From Spirochaetia bacterium (GTDB lineage Bacteria > Spirochaetota > Spirochaetia > JABMQR01): DNA of 5,504 bases. Below the pieces are notes generated by a model. That model saw only the letters and a program-made list of their open reading frames with translations, was not told the origin of the DNA and did no database searches. Positions 1 to 5,504 of the stretch are shown piece after piece; positions within the stretch are counted from its first letter, which is position 1; the number at the start of each line of letters is the position of its first letter. The translations under genes were made by a program, and so were the position numbers. The stretch lies in the NCBI GenBank assembly GCA_016784705.1, contig JADHUD010000181.1:1-5504 (forward strand), given 5' to 3'.

Positions 1-1
1 G

Positions 2-688
2 ATACCTGCACGGGCAGGATCAAAAGGCATACCAGGAAAAAATATGCAACTCATTGGTGAAAAGCCAATGATTCTGTTTACCATGGAAGCAGCTCTAACA
101 TCAGCTGAATTAGATTGCTCAATAGTCAGCACGGATGACAATGAGGTAATTGAACTAGCAATAGAAAAAGGTGTCAGTGTGCCATTCACAAGACCAGACA
201 ATCTTTCTACAGATAGTGCACGCACAACAGATGTTTTGATACATGCTCTGGAATGGTATAAATTGCACAACAAACAATATCCAAAAAATATTGTACTATT
301 GCAACCCACCTCACCATTCAGGACCGCATACGATATTGATAAAGCTGTGAATATGTTTAACAATTCACGAAAGAACAACTTGATCTCAGCTTGTGAATTA
401 ATGCAACATCCCAATGATTGCTTGCTGCAAAATGATAATGGAAGCTATAAAAGAGTAGAAATCGGATTAAAATGTAGTCGTCATTCTGGAAGACAAACAT
501 TTTGCCATACTGTATTTATTGACGGAGCAATTTACATTTCGAGTGTAGATGCGTTTTTGGAAACTCGTGACATGATAGGAGAAGATCCTGAGATTATGAT
601 GCTTCAGCAAAGTCATGCTATAGATATAGACACACCATTTGATCTTGAGCTGGCCAGAAGTATGTATAAATCAGGGATGATAGAATAG
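2..688 (+). CDS. CMP-nonulosonic acid synthetase (acylneuraminate cytidylyltransferase family), 5' partial
   Basis: The enzyme couples CTP to a nine-carbon acidic sugar (sialic, legionaminic or a related acid), giving the CMP-sugar donor and pyrophosphate in the cytoplasm. The frame is open from nt 2, upstream of the first ATG at nt 44. Those 14 codons read IPARAGSKGIPGKN, the CTP-binding N-terminal motif of this family, so the ATG at 44 is internal and the true start lies just before the window. Further family motifs are LLQPTSPFR (nt 296-322), a central IDGAIYIS strand, and a C-terminal DIDTPFDLELA stretch whose aspartates match the metal-binding pair of the family. The 228 visible residues nearly fill the usual length of about 220-235. 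Canonical RGGSKG is RAGSKG here, a mild variation. The stop at 686-688 lies 8 nt before the next start, which suggests cotranscription. The family is clear; the exact sugar (neuA-, legF- or pseF-like) cannot be decided from the sequence. Confidence 0.92.
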   Translation: MPARAGSKGIPGKNMQLIGEKPMILFTMEAALTSAELDCSIVSTDDNEVIELAIEKGVSVPFTRPDNLSTDSARTTDVLIHALEWYKLHNKQYPKNIVLLQPTSPFRTAYDIDKAVNMFNNSRKNNLISACELMQHPNDCLLQNDNGSYKRVEIGLKCSRHSGRQTFCHTVFIDGAIYISSVDAFLETRDMIGEDPEIMMLQQSHAIDIDTPFDLELARSMYKSGMIE

Positions 689-696
689 CAAACTTT

Positions 697-2202
697 ATGA
701 GTGTTAAAAAGAAAGTAATAATTGTAGGTGGTGGAACTGCGGGATTAACGATTGCAAATCAACTTCAAGAATATTTTGATGTTATTGTGATTGAAAAGAG
801 TCAATTTAAAAGATACCCATTAATTTATAAAATACCATTAATGATTGGTATTATCTTTAGAGACATAAAGACAAAATATCTTTCACAAAGAGAATTTGTG
901 TTGACGGATGGTCGCCATATTCCATTTTATGAATCAAATGTGCTGGGAGGAGCATCCATCATAAATGGGTGTGTTCACATGCTCGGAAATGAGTTGCAGT
1001 GGGAATCCATATTAAAAAATTTTGATGCTAATTATGAAGAGATCTTTGAAAGTTATGGTAAACTATATTCATTGAACAGAAATTCTAAAAATAAAATCAA
1101 TCTGAAATCTGCTCATCAAAACATTATTGATAAGGCATTTTTAAAAACATTAAATCAAAATAAAATACCTATCAGAGATATGAATGTTTCTGATGAAGAA
1201 GGTTGTGGCCCAATTCTTAATACAGTAAAAAAATATTTTAGAACATCAGTTTTATCTCTTGTCGATAAAAAACACTTTAGAGTTGCTGCAGGAGAAAATG
1301 TTGAAAATATACTATTTGATGATAGTGGAAAAGTAACTGGAGTAAAAACAAACCTCAGTTCAATCAACTCAGATTATGTTATTTTATCCGCTGGTGTTAT
1401 CGGGACTTGTGGTTTGTTGTTAAGAGCAAAGCATAAAAATGAAAATATTCTAAAAAATCTTGTTATAGGGACTGATATACAAGATCATACAAATCTAAGA
1501 ATCAATGTCATTACCAATAAAAATATAGGCTCATTGAATGAAATATATTATAGTTCTTATAGGAAAATTTTACTTATGTTTAGGCATATTTTTGGAAAGT
1601 CCACCTTAATGACAGGAACGGGAGCAACTTCAGCAGCACACCTTGATCTTAATCAAGATGGAGTGGTGGACACGAGAATTCAGATAGTCCAATTTGCTGA
1701 ATCAGGCAGGCATGGCAGTGACGGAAAATATTTTGGTAGCAAGCCGGGATTTTCTATCTCAATCACGGCTATTAATCCGGAATCTAAAGGAGAGATCACT
1801 TTAGAAGGACAAAATACTTCTATCAATCCTAAGTATTTATCATCAAAGAATGATGTTGAGTTATTGAAATTAGCGCTCAAATATTGTTTAAAATTACTTC
1901 ACACTGAGCCTTTAAGTAAGCACATAGAAAAGATAGAAGACGAATACACAATAGAACACGATCCAGAAAAATATATTTTTAATACTATTTTTAGCGGTGC
2001 CCATTTAATTGGTGGCACACATAATATTATAAACTCCAGGTTCGATGTGAAAAATACAAAGGGTTTATATGTGTGTGATGCAAGTGTGTTTCAAGAGTAT
2101 GCAGCAAGTAATATTCATTCTTCAGTAGTACTACTTGCAGATATATTTTCTAAAAATTTTGTAAAACACCATTTTGAGCCAAATTCAAAGCCTTTAACTT
2201 AA
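697..2202 (+). CDS. GMC family FAD-dependent oxidoreductase
   Basis: This 501-residue flavoenzyme is expected to oxidise an alcohol group, typically CH-OH to a carbonyl. The N-terminus is a Rossmann dinucleotide fold: VIIVGGGTAG with the glycine motif at residues 11-16, and an acidic residue (E33) at the end of the second strand to hold the FAD ribose. LGGASIINGCV (83-93) is the GMC FAD-contact loop. The C-terminal domain has GAHLIGG, GLYVCDAS (456-463) and AASNIHSS. H436 and N472 fall where cholesterol-oxidase-type GMC enzymes carry their catalytic His and Asn, at nearly the same spacing. No signal peptide or membrane segment is seen, so it is probably cytoplasmic. The start is well placed, six residues before the Rossmann strand, although no good Shine-Dalgarno precedes it; coupling to the upstream gene 8 nt away is likely. 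The substrate is unknown; position suggests a sugar or sugar-nucleotide. The gene looks more AT-rich than its upstream neighbour. Confidence 0.92.
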   Translation: MSVKKKVIIVGGGTAGLTIANQLQEYFDVIVIEKSQFKRYPLIYKIPLMIGIIFRDIKTKYLSQREFVLTDGRHIPFYESNVLGGASIINGCVHMLGNELQWESILKNFDANYEEIFESYGKLYSLNRNSKNKINLKSAHQNIIDKAFLKTLNQNKIPIRDMNVSDEEGCGPILNTVKKYFRTSVLSLVDKKHFRVAAGENVENILFDDSGKVTGVKTNLSSINSDYVILSAGVIGTCGLLLRAKHKNENILKNLVIGTDIQDHTNLRINVITNKNIGSLNEIYYSSYRKILLMFRHIFGKSTLMTGTGATSAAHLDLNQDGVVDTRIQIVQFAESGRHGSDGKYFGSKPGFSISITAINPESKGEITLEGQNTSINPKYLSSKNDVELLKLALKYCLKLLHTEPLSKHIEKIEDEYTIEHDPEKYIFNTIFSGAHLIGGTHNIINSRFDVKNTKGLYVCDASVFQEYAASNIHSSVVLLADIFSKNFVKHHFEPNSKPLT

Positions 2203-2206
2203 TGAT

Positions 2207-2211
2207 AGGGA
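2207..2211 (+). promoter_or_regulatory. Ribosome-binding site for the methyltransferase gene
   Basis: AGGGA lies 9 nt before the ATG at 2221, directly after the stop of the GMC oxidoreductase gene. It supports 2221 as the original start of the broken methyltransferase. The nearer ATG at 2214 is in another frame and meets a stop after four codons. Confidence 0.6.
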
Positions 2212-2348
2212 TAATGCACAATGGATAAGAAATCATATCACAAATTCGTATTTGACGAAGATAAAAAGGAATTTGTTGGAGAATTTGATGAAATGTATAA
2301 AGAGGAAAATATAGATCCATGGCACTGTTCAGATTTAACAGCTATTGC

Positions 2349-2355
2349 AAAAAAA
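2349..2355 (+). other. A7 run forming an A_AAA_AAA slippery heptamer at a frame break
   Basis: In the frame starting at 2221 the codons read GCA AAA AAA TTC, so the seven adenines form a perfect X_XXY_YYZ heptamer. A -1 slip here enters exactly the frame that carries the SAM-binding motif, giving KK-IHTAIL after DLTAIA. An 8-A run would give the same result by simple reading. The site could be a programmed frameshift, a transcriptional slippage site, a contingency tract or a missed base. No convincing downstream stimulatory stem-loop was found by eye. Confidence 0.6.
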
Positions 2356-2557
2356 TTCATACGGCTATTCTCTCCGATAAGAATTGGAACTATATCTTGG
2401 ATTATGGTTGTGGAAAAGGCGCTTTCACTCATACTTTTAAAAAAAATAATAATAGAGTGGTTGGGGTTGATGTATCACAAAATGCAATCAAAAAGGCGAC
2501 TGATATGTATGGACACCTTGTAGAATTTTCCATACTAAAAAATGAGGAAAGCTTGTC

Positions 2558-2570
2558 GGGGGGGGGGGGG
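2558..2570 (+). repeat. Poly-G tract of 13 bases inside the methyltransferase gene
   Basis: Thirteen consecutive G residues lie within the coding region, in otherwise AT-rich DNA. They encode a short glycine run in the loop just before the YDLIICLEV strand. Counting frames, 9, 12 or 15 G would connect the SAM-binding segment to the C-terminal segment; 13 G does not, so the written allele is OFF at this point. G tracts of this size are classic slipped-strand contingency loci in surface-glycan genes. The exact length is also the least reliable kind of base call. Confidence 0.9.
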
Positions 2571-2831
2571 ATACGATCTCATAATTTGTTTAGAAGTTCT
2601 ATCCTATATTGAGTTTTATGAAGATAAATTAGGGAGATTTTCAAATATTGGAGAATATTTATACCTGTCGCTATATATACCAGACAATCCAATTGGGTTT
2701 GTTAAGAGTATTGATGATTTAATTGCTACTGTAGAACAATATTATAATATAGAGAATAAAATAATATATAATGATGAAAGTGTTTTTTTGTTAGGAAAAT
2801 CACTGCTATTTAAAAAATTTGGGAGTTAATA

Positions 2832-4001
2832 ATGCCTGGTTATGAACTGATAGGAAAAGAAGAGAGAAACGCAGTCAATGAATTATTTGATGATGGAGGA
2901 ATTTTATTTGCACACGGGTTCGATAGCATGCGTAACAACAGATATCATGTTAGAGAATTTGAAGAGCAGTTTGCTGATTATCTTGGAGTGAAATATGCTC
3001 AAGCGGTTTCCTCAGGTACAGCTGCTTTAAAAATCTCTCTTATAGCTTTGGGCATCAAACGCGGGGATGAAGTTATTACTCAAGCCTTTACCTTTGTAGC
3101 AACTGCTGAGGCAATACTAGATATAGGTGCAAAGCCAGTGTTTGTAAACATTAATGAAACACTCAATATGGATCCTGATGAACTGGAAAATGCAATTACT
3201 GAAAAGACAAAAGCTATAATTCCAGTTCATATGCTCGGCGTTGCAACAGAGCAAGATAAAATTCATGCTATTGCCAAAAAACATAACTTGCCAGTGCTAG
3301 ATGATGCTTGCGAATCTTTAGGTGCTGAATGGGGGAATGAAAAGCTTGGTACTCAATCTGACATTTCTGCATGGAGTTTTGATGCTGGCAAGACAATAAT
3401 TGCAGGGGAGGGTGGTATGATCACTACTAATGACAGAGAGTTGTATATGTTAGCGCGTGAATATCATGATCATGGCCATATGGGTAATGAAAAATTGCCT
3501 CGAGGAAGGGATACTCATCGTATTCATGGCTTTAATTACCGCATGACTGAAATTCAGGCAGTGATTGCTAAAGTTCAGCTGAAGAAATTGGATTATATTG
3601 TTAAACAAAATCGAGAAAATTATTCAATTTTAGAGTCTGCTCTATCAGAAATTAATGGGTTAAAGTTCCGTAAAATACCAAATCAATGTAAACCTTTATG
3701 CGATACTCTAATTATCCAATTAGGTAGTAAAAATATTACAAAAAAGCTTGTTGAAAGGTTTGCAGCTGAAGGAATTGGAACAAAAAATGTGCCTGATGCA
3801 ATAGAGTGGCATTTTGCAAAATATTGGGATCATATGTGTGATGGCTTGGGTTTAACTCATGATGAATTAGTTACACAATTAAAGCCTTCAAACGAAATTA
3901 TAGAAAGATGTGTCGCCTTGCCAATTATGGTTAAAGTATCTGATGACGCTATGAATAAAAAAGCAGCTTCTATAGCCAGCTTGATTAAAACAGTTTTTTA
4001 A
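2832..4001 (+). CDS. DegT/DnrJ/EryC1/StrS family PLP-dependent sugar aminotransferase
   Basis: This family transfers an amino group, usually from glutamate, to a keto-sugar nucleotide using pyridoxal phosphate in the cytoplasm. The 389-residue length is normal. Visible family features are SSGTAAL (60-66, phosphate binding), TQAFTFVATAEAI (83-95), PVLDDACESLGAEW (154-167, the aspartate that contacts the PLP ring nitrogen), SFDAGKTIIAGEGGM (182-196) with K187 as the Schiff-base lysine, and the substrate-side FNYRMTEIQA (234-243). GGGAG at 2821-2825, six nt before the ATG, supports the start; the gene lies 2 nt after the methyltransferase stop. All catalytic residues appear intact. The N-terminus MPGYELIGKEE followed by an HGFDSMRNNRYHVREFEE segment looks like a specific subgroup rather than the classic PseC or LegC enzymes, so the keto-sugar substrate is left open. 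It would supply an amino sugar, or an amino group on a substituent, to the glycan made by this locus. Confidence 0.94.
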   Translation: MPGYELIGKEERNAVNELFDDGGILFAHGFDSMRNNRYHVREFEEQFADYLGVKYAQAVSSGTAALKISLIALGIKRGDEVITQAFTFVATAEAILDIGAKPVFVNINETLNMDPDELENAITEKTKAIIPVHMLGVATEQDKIHAIAKKHNLPVLDDACESLGAEWGNEKLGTQSDISAWSFDAGKTIIAGEGGMITTNDRELYMLAREYHDHGHMGNEKLPRGRDTHRIHGFNYRMTEIQAVIAKVQLKKLDYIVKQNRENYSILESALSEINGLKFRKIPNQCKPLCDTLIIQLGSKNITKKLVERFAAEGIGTKNVPDAIEWHFAKYWDHMCDGLGLTHDELVTQLKPSNEIIERCVALPIMVKVSDDAMNKKAASIASLIKTVF

Positions 4002-4003
4002 TA

Positions 4004-4010
4004 GGGAGGG
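4004..4010 (+). promoter_or_regulatory. Strong Shine-Dalgarno before the 44-residue ORF
   Basis: GGGAGGG ends 3 nt before the ATG at 4014 and follows the aminotransferase stop. It is among the best ribosome-binding sites in the window and the main reason to take the short ORF at 4014 as translated. Confidence 0.65.
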
Positions 4011-4013
4011 TAA

Positions 4014-4148
4014 ATGTCTAGTGTTTCATTTAATAATTTTGGCTATGTCGCTTCAAAAGAAGTGGATAGTACTATTCTGGCATCAAGATATACCCATCAA
4101 AAGGCTCAGGAAAAAATGTTCAAGGAAGCAGTAAGTAGTGATTTTTAA
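4014..4148 (+). CDS. Small hypothetical protein (44 aa) or gene remnant
   Basis: The frame runs from ATG at 4014 to TAA at 4146-4148 and encodes 44 residues, beginning MSSVSFNNFGYVASKEVD and ending KEAVSSDF. The first third is polar and strand-like; the rest is rich in K, E, Q and A and is probably helical. There is no signal peptide, membrane segment or cysteine motif. A strong Shine-Dalgarno stands just upstream, and the 3' end overlaps the GTG start of the next gene by 11 nt in another frame, the arrangement of translational coupling. I do not recognise the protein. It may be a leader-like peptide that delivers ribosomes to the downstream GTG, a small partner of the transferase-like protein, or the N-terminal stub of a gene lost by deletion. 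Confidence 0.45.
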   Translation: MSSVSFNNFGYVASKEVDSTILASRYTHQKAQEKMFKEAVSSDF

Positions 4149-5316
4149 GAGACAAGTAGTCTATCTACTCACCTCACCTCTCTCAAAACGAGATTACAAC
4201 CGTTTTGGAATCCAGAGATGGCTAGATCGTGGATGGGATGTCAAAGTATTTGATTTTACAAAGTTTCTGAAACCAGAATTTTGGGATTATGTAAGCGGGG
4301 AGCAATTGTCTGTTGCTTTTGATGGTCTAATGATAATAGAAGATAAAATAACAGCATTGAAATTGCTCCAAAAGGTTGAGGAAGGGGCTATTTTTATTGA
4401 TTTCCTTGCTTCAAGTAGAGCTGAACAAAAAATAAGACGAGAAGTGCGTGTTAAAGGTTTAACTCTGAAATTTAATTTAGGTTCACTGCCGATGAAACGA
4501 ATTGATTGTTCAGAATATTGGCGCAAAGCACAAAAGGTAATGCAACATCCAGACCGCATTATACATTATTTGATTAATAAATTTAAAAAATATCAGGGTG
4601 ATTCTCCAGATTACTGGGTTGTGGGTGGCACTTCATCACTCCATAACAACTCAAGAGGAAATTTTCTCCTTATTAGAGCTCACAACTTTGATTATGATTT
4701 TTTCTATACAGAAAAAAGGGAACTTGAATCGAACGACAATGGACTTGTCTTTTTGGATGGAGATGAAGCCTATCACTCAGATTATGTTCATTCAGGTATA
4801 GAACCCTATGTAACGGCAGAGAAATATTATCCGCTTATGGATGTCAGCCTTTTACAAATAGCAGAATCATTTGGCTATGATGTCAGAATTGCTGCACACC
4901 CTCGATCAGATTATGATAATAAATCAATTAGGTATTCATTGCCTATTTTAAAAGATCAAACCTTTGAATTAATTAAACAGTCAAGTGTTGTTGTTTCTCA
5001 TGGTTCTACCTCATTGCAGTGGGCGATTATTATGCGAAAACCAATCATTTTGGTAACAACAGATGAAATGAAGAAAAGTGCTTTTAATTATGTTACGGAA
5101 GGATTTGCGCTTGCACTCGGAAAAGAGGTTGTAAATTTAAACAGGATTCCAAATAATTTTAATTGGAAATCTCAGTTACTAATAGATGAAACAAAATATA
5201 ATAACTACATTGAAACATATGTTAAGCAATCCGGAACTCCCGAAAAACCTGTATGGGAGATTGTTATTGATCGCATTGAAACAGATTTGTTAAATTCTAA
5301 GATTCAATCTTTGTAG
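4138..5316 (+). CDS. Probable GT-B-like glycosyltransferase / surface carbohydrate biosynthesis protein
   Basis: This 392-residue soluble-looking protein has no signal peptide or clear membrane helix. The N-terminus (VVYLLTSPLSKRDYNRFGIQ, residues 7-26, then RGWDVKVFDF at 31-40) reads as the first strand-helix-strand of a GT-B N-domain. The second half has VFLDGDEAYHSD (204-215), AAHPRS (252-257) and SHGSTSLQWA (287-296), then KPIILV. The order acidic motif, HP motif, serine/threonine motif resembles that of bacterial sialyl- and polysialyltransferases, and in looser form CDP-glycerol-type transferases. With a CMP-nonulosonate synthetase in the same operon, transfer of the nonulosonate is an attractive inference, but no family is assigned with certainty. 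The GTG start at 4138 is chosen because the Rossmann-like strand begins five residues later; AAGGA at 4122-4126 is a somewhat distant ribosome-binding site (11 nt). The start overlaps the upstream short ORF by 11 nt. Confidence 0.7.
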   Translation: MIFKRQVVYLLTSPLSKRDYNRFGIQRWLDRGWDVKVFDFTKFLKPEFWDYVSGEQLSVAFDGLMIIEDKITALKLLQKVEEGAIFIDFLASSRAEQKIRREVRVKGLTLKFNLGSLPMKRIDCSEYWRKAQKVMQHPDRIIHYLINKFKKYQGDSPDYWVVGGTSSLHNNSRGNFLLIRAHNFDYDFFYTEKRELESNDNGLVFLDGDEAYHSDYVHSGIEPYVTAEKYYPLMDVSLLQIAESFGYDVRIAAHPRSDYDNKSIRYSLPILKDQTFELIKQSSVVVSHGSTSLQWAIIMRKPIILVTTDEMKKSAFNYVTEGFALALGKEVVNLNRIPNNFNWKSQLLIDETKYNNYIETYVKQSGTPEKPVWEIVIDRIETDLLNSKIQSL

Positions 5317-5373
5317 AACTATTTACGTAAAAAAATACAATCACCGTGTTGAAATAGAAGAGAATATAAACCC

Positions 5374-5504
5374 ATGCCTAAAACCCTAATAACCACCGTT
5401 CCATTTGCCGATAAAAACCTCTACCGCTTGAGCTACTAGAAAAAGCCAATATTGATTATCTGATTAATCCACTGAACAAAAAACTCACCGAAGACGAGTT
5501 GGCA
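5374..5504 (+). pseudogene. D-3-phosphoglycerate dehydrogenase-like 2-hydroxyacid dehydrogenase, 3' partial and frameshifted
   Basis: From ATG 5374 the frame reads MPKTLITTVPFADKN and then stops at 5437-5439. In the -1 frame from 5421 the reading is LPLELLEKANIDYLINPL followed by NKKLTEDELA, running to the window edge. Joined, these match the N-terminal substrate-domain pattern of D-isomer 2-hydroxyacid dehydrogenases (VPF..., LELLE, INPL..KLTEDELA). A single missing base near the A5-CC stretch (5413-5419) explains the break: one extra A or C restores D-K-(K/N)-P-L-P. The NAD-binding and catalytic parts lie outside the window. Such dehydrogenases oxidise or reduce 2-hydroxy/2-keto acids; in sugar loci they may act on glycerate-like precursors rather than in serine synthesis. 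Only a weak purine stretch (about 5356-5363) precedes the start. The segment looks richer in G+C than the genes before it. Sequencing error versus real pseudogene cannot be told from the window. Confidence 0.72.

Larger units (their letters stand above)
2221..2829 (+). pseudogene. Class I SAM-dependent methyltransferase, frame-disrupted, possibly phase-variable
   Basis: Three frame segments join into one methyltransferase. From 2221 the first frame gives about 45 residues including YKEENIDPWHCSD, a lead-in common in small SAM methyltransferases. At the 7-A run (2349-2355) homology passes to the -1 frame, which carries the SAM-binding motif ILDYGCGKGAF (core DYGCGKG at 2400-2420) and VVGVDVS (2457-2477). 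At the 13-G tract (2558-2570) homology returns to the first frame: YDLIICLEVLSYIE and a C-terminal segment ending at 2829. One more A and one fewer G would give a continuous protein of 202 residues, a normal size for such an enzyme. As written, the first frame stops at 2521-2523 and the middle frame at 2610-2612, so no full-length product is made without slippage. The downstream aminotransferase starts 2 nt after the last stop. Its likely role is O- or N-methylation of a sugar in the locus. Sequencing error at the homopolymers is a real alternative to true breakage or phase variation. Confidence 0.85.

Noticed and set aside
44..46. ATG at 44 as the start of the CMP-synthetase
   Set aside because: The same frame is open upstream and encodes the family's conserved CTP-binding motif, so this methionine is internal.
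401..411. Repeat of ATGCAACATCC at nt 401 and again near nt 4541, encoding MQHP in two different proteins
   Set aside because: The match is only 11-12 bases and is isolated, in unrelated protein contexts. Chance similarity in the same codon-use background is sufficient.
1155..1367. Minus-strand ORFs inside the GMC, methyltransferase and transferase-like genes
   Set aside because: They lie antisense to well-supported coding regions, show no recognisable motifs, and are expected by chance.
2104..2138. Inverted repeat GCAAGTA ... TACTTGC near the end of the GMC gene as a terminator or regulatory hairpin
   Set aside because: The stem is only about 7 bp with a loop of about 20 nt, it lies inside conserved coding sequence, and no T run follows.
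2319..2612. The ORF from ATG 2319 as an independent gene
   Set aside because: Its first residues lack homology-like character and overlap the DPWHCSD segment of the original frame. Only its part after the A run belongs to the methyltransferase, and it stops after the G tract.
2542..2829. The ORF from ATG 2542 as a separate small protein
   Set aside because: It begins inside the SAM-methyltransferase fold just before the G tract, has no ribosome-binding site, and reads as the C-terminal part of the broken gene.
5317..5373. Promoter or terminator between the transferase-like gene and the dehydrogenase gene
   Set aside because: The 57-nt gap holds A-rich sequence but no convincing hairpin or paired -35/-10 boxes; read-through from upstream is simpler.

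Overview
The window is part of a surface-glycan (flagellin, LPS or capsule) biosynthesis locus from an AT-rich bacterium. G+C looks to be roughly one third by eye; it was not computed. All genes lie on the plus strand, are tightly packed, and several have clear Shine-Dalgarno sequences, so this is probably one operon entered and left in mid-course. The lineage cannot be fixed from the sequence. A long G homopolymer inside a sugar-locus gene recalls the phase-variable loci of Campylobacterota, but such tracts also occur in other host- or surface-associated bacteria. Coding drift between frames in two genes means that assembly or homopolymer sequencing error must be kept in mind.

Layout. (1) nt 2-688: a nonulosonic-acid (sialic/legionaminic-type) CMP-sugar synthetase lacking only its first few residues. 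(2) nt 697-2202: a GMC-type FAD oxidoreductase with a complete flavin-binding N-terminus and a His/Asn active-site pair. (3) nt 2221-2829: a small class I SAM methyltransferase read in three successive frame segments. It is broken at a 7-A run and again at a 13-G tract. (4) nt 2832-4001: an intact PLP-dependent DegT/DnrJ/EryC1 aminotransferase. (5) nt 4014-4148: a 44-residue unrecognised ORF behind a strong ribosome-binding site. (6) nt 4138-5316: a probable GT-B-like sugar transferase or surface-carbohydrate protein starting at GTG. (7) nt 5374-5504: the start of a D-3-phosphoglycerate-dehydrogenase-like 2-hydroxyacid dehydrogenase, cut by the window end and carrying an apparent one-base deletion.

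How they may work together (inference): the CMP-synthetase activates a nine-carbon acidic sugar. The oxidoreductases and the aminotransferase would build or tailor this sugar, a partner sugar or a substituent, the methyltransferase would cap it, and the transferase-like protein would attach it. The 13-G tract would make methylation (or whatever the methyltransferase does) switchable by slipped-strand mispairing. The sugar synthase and the earlier pathway enzymes are not in the window.

The most noteworthy signals are the 13-G tract, the A_AAA_AAA heptamer sitting exactly where the same gene first leaves frame, the unusual GMC oxidoreductase in a nonulosonate setting, and the orphan 44-residue ORF.
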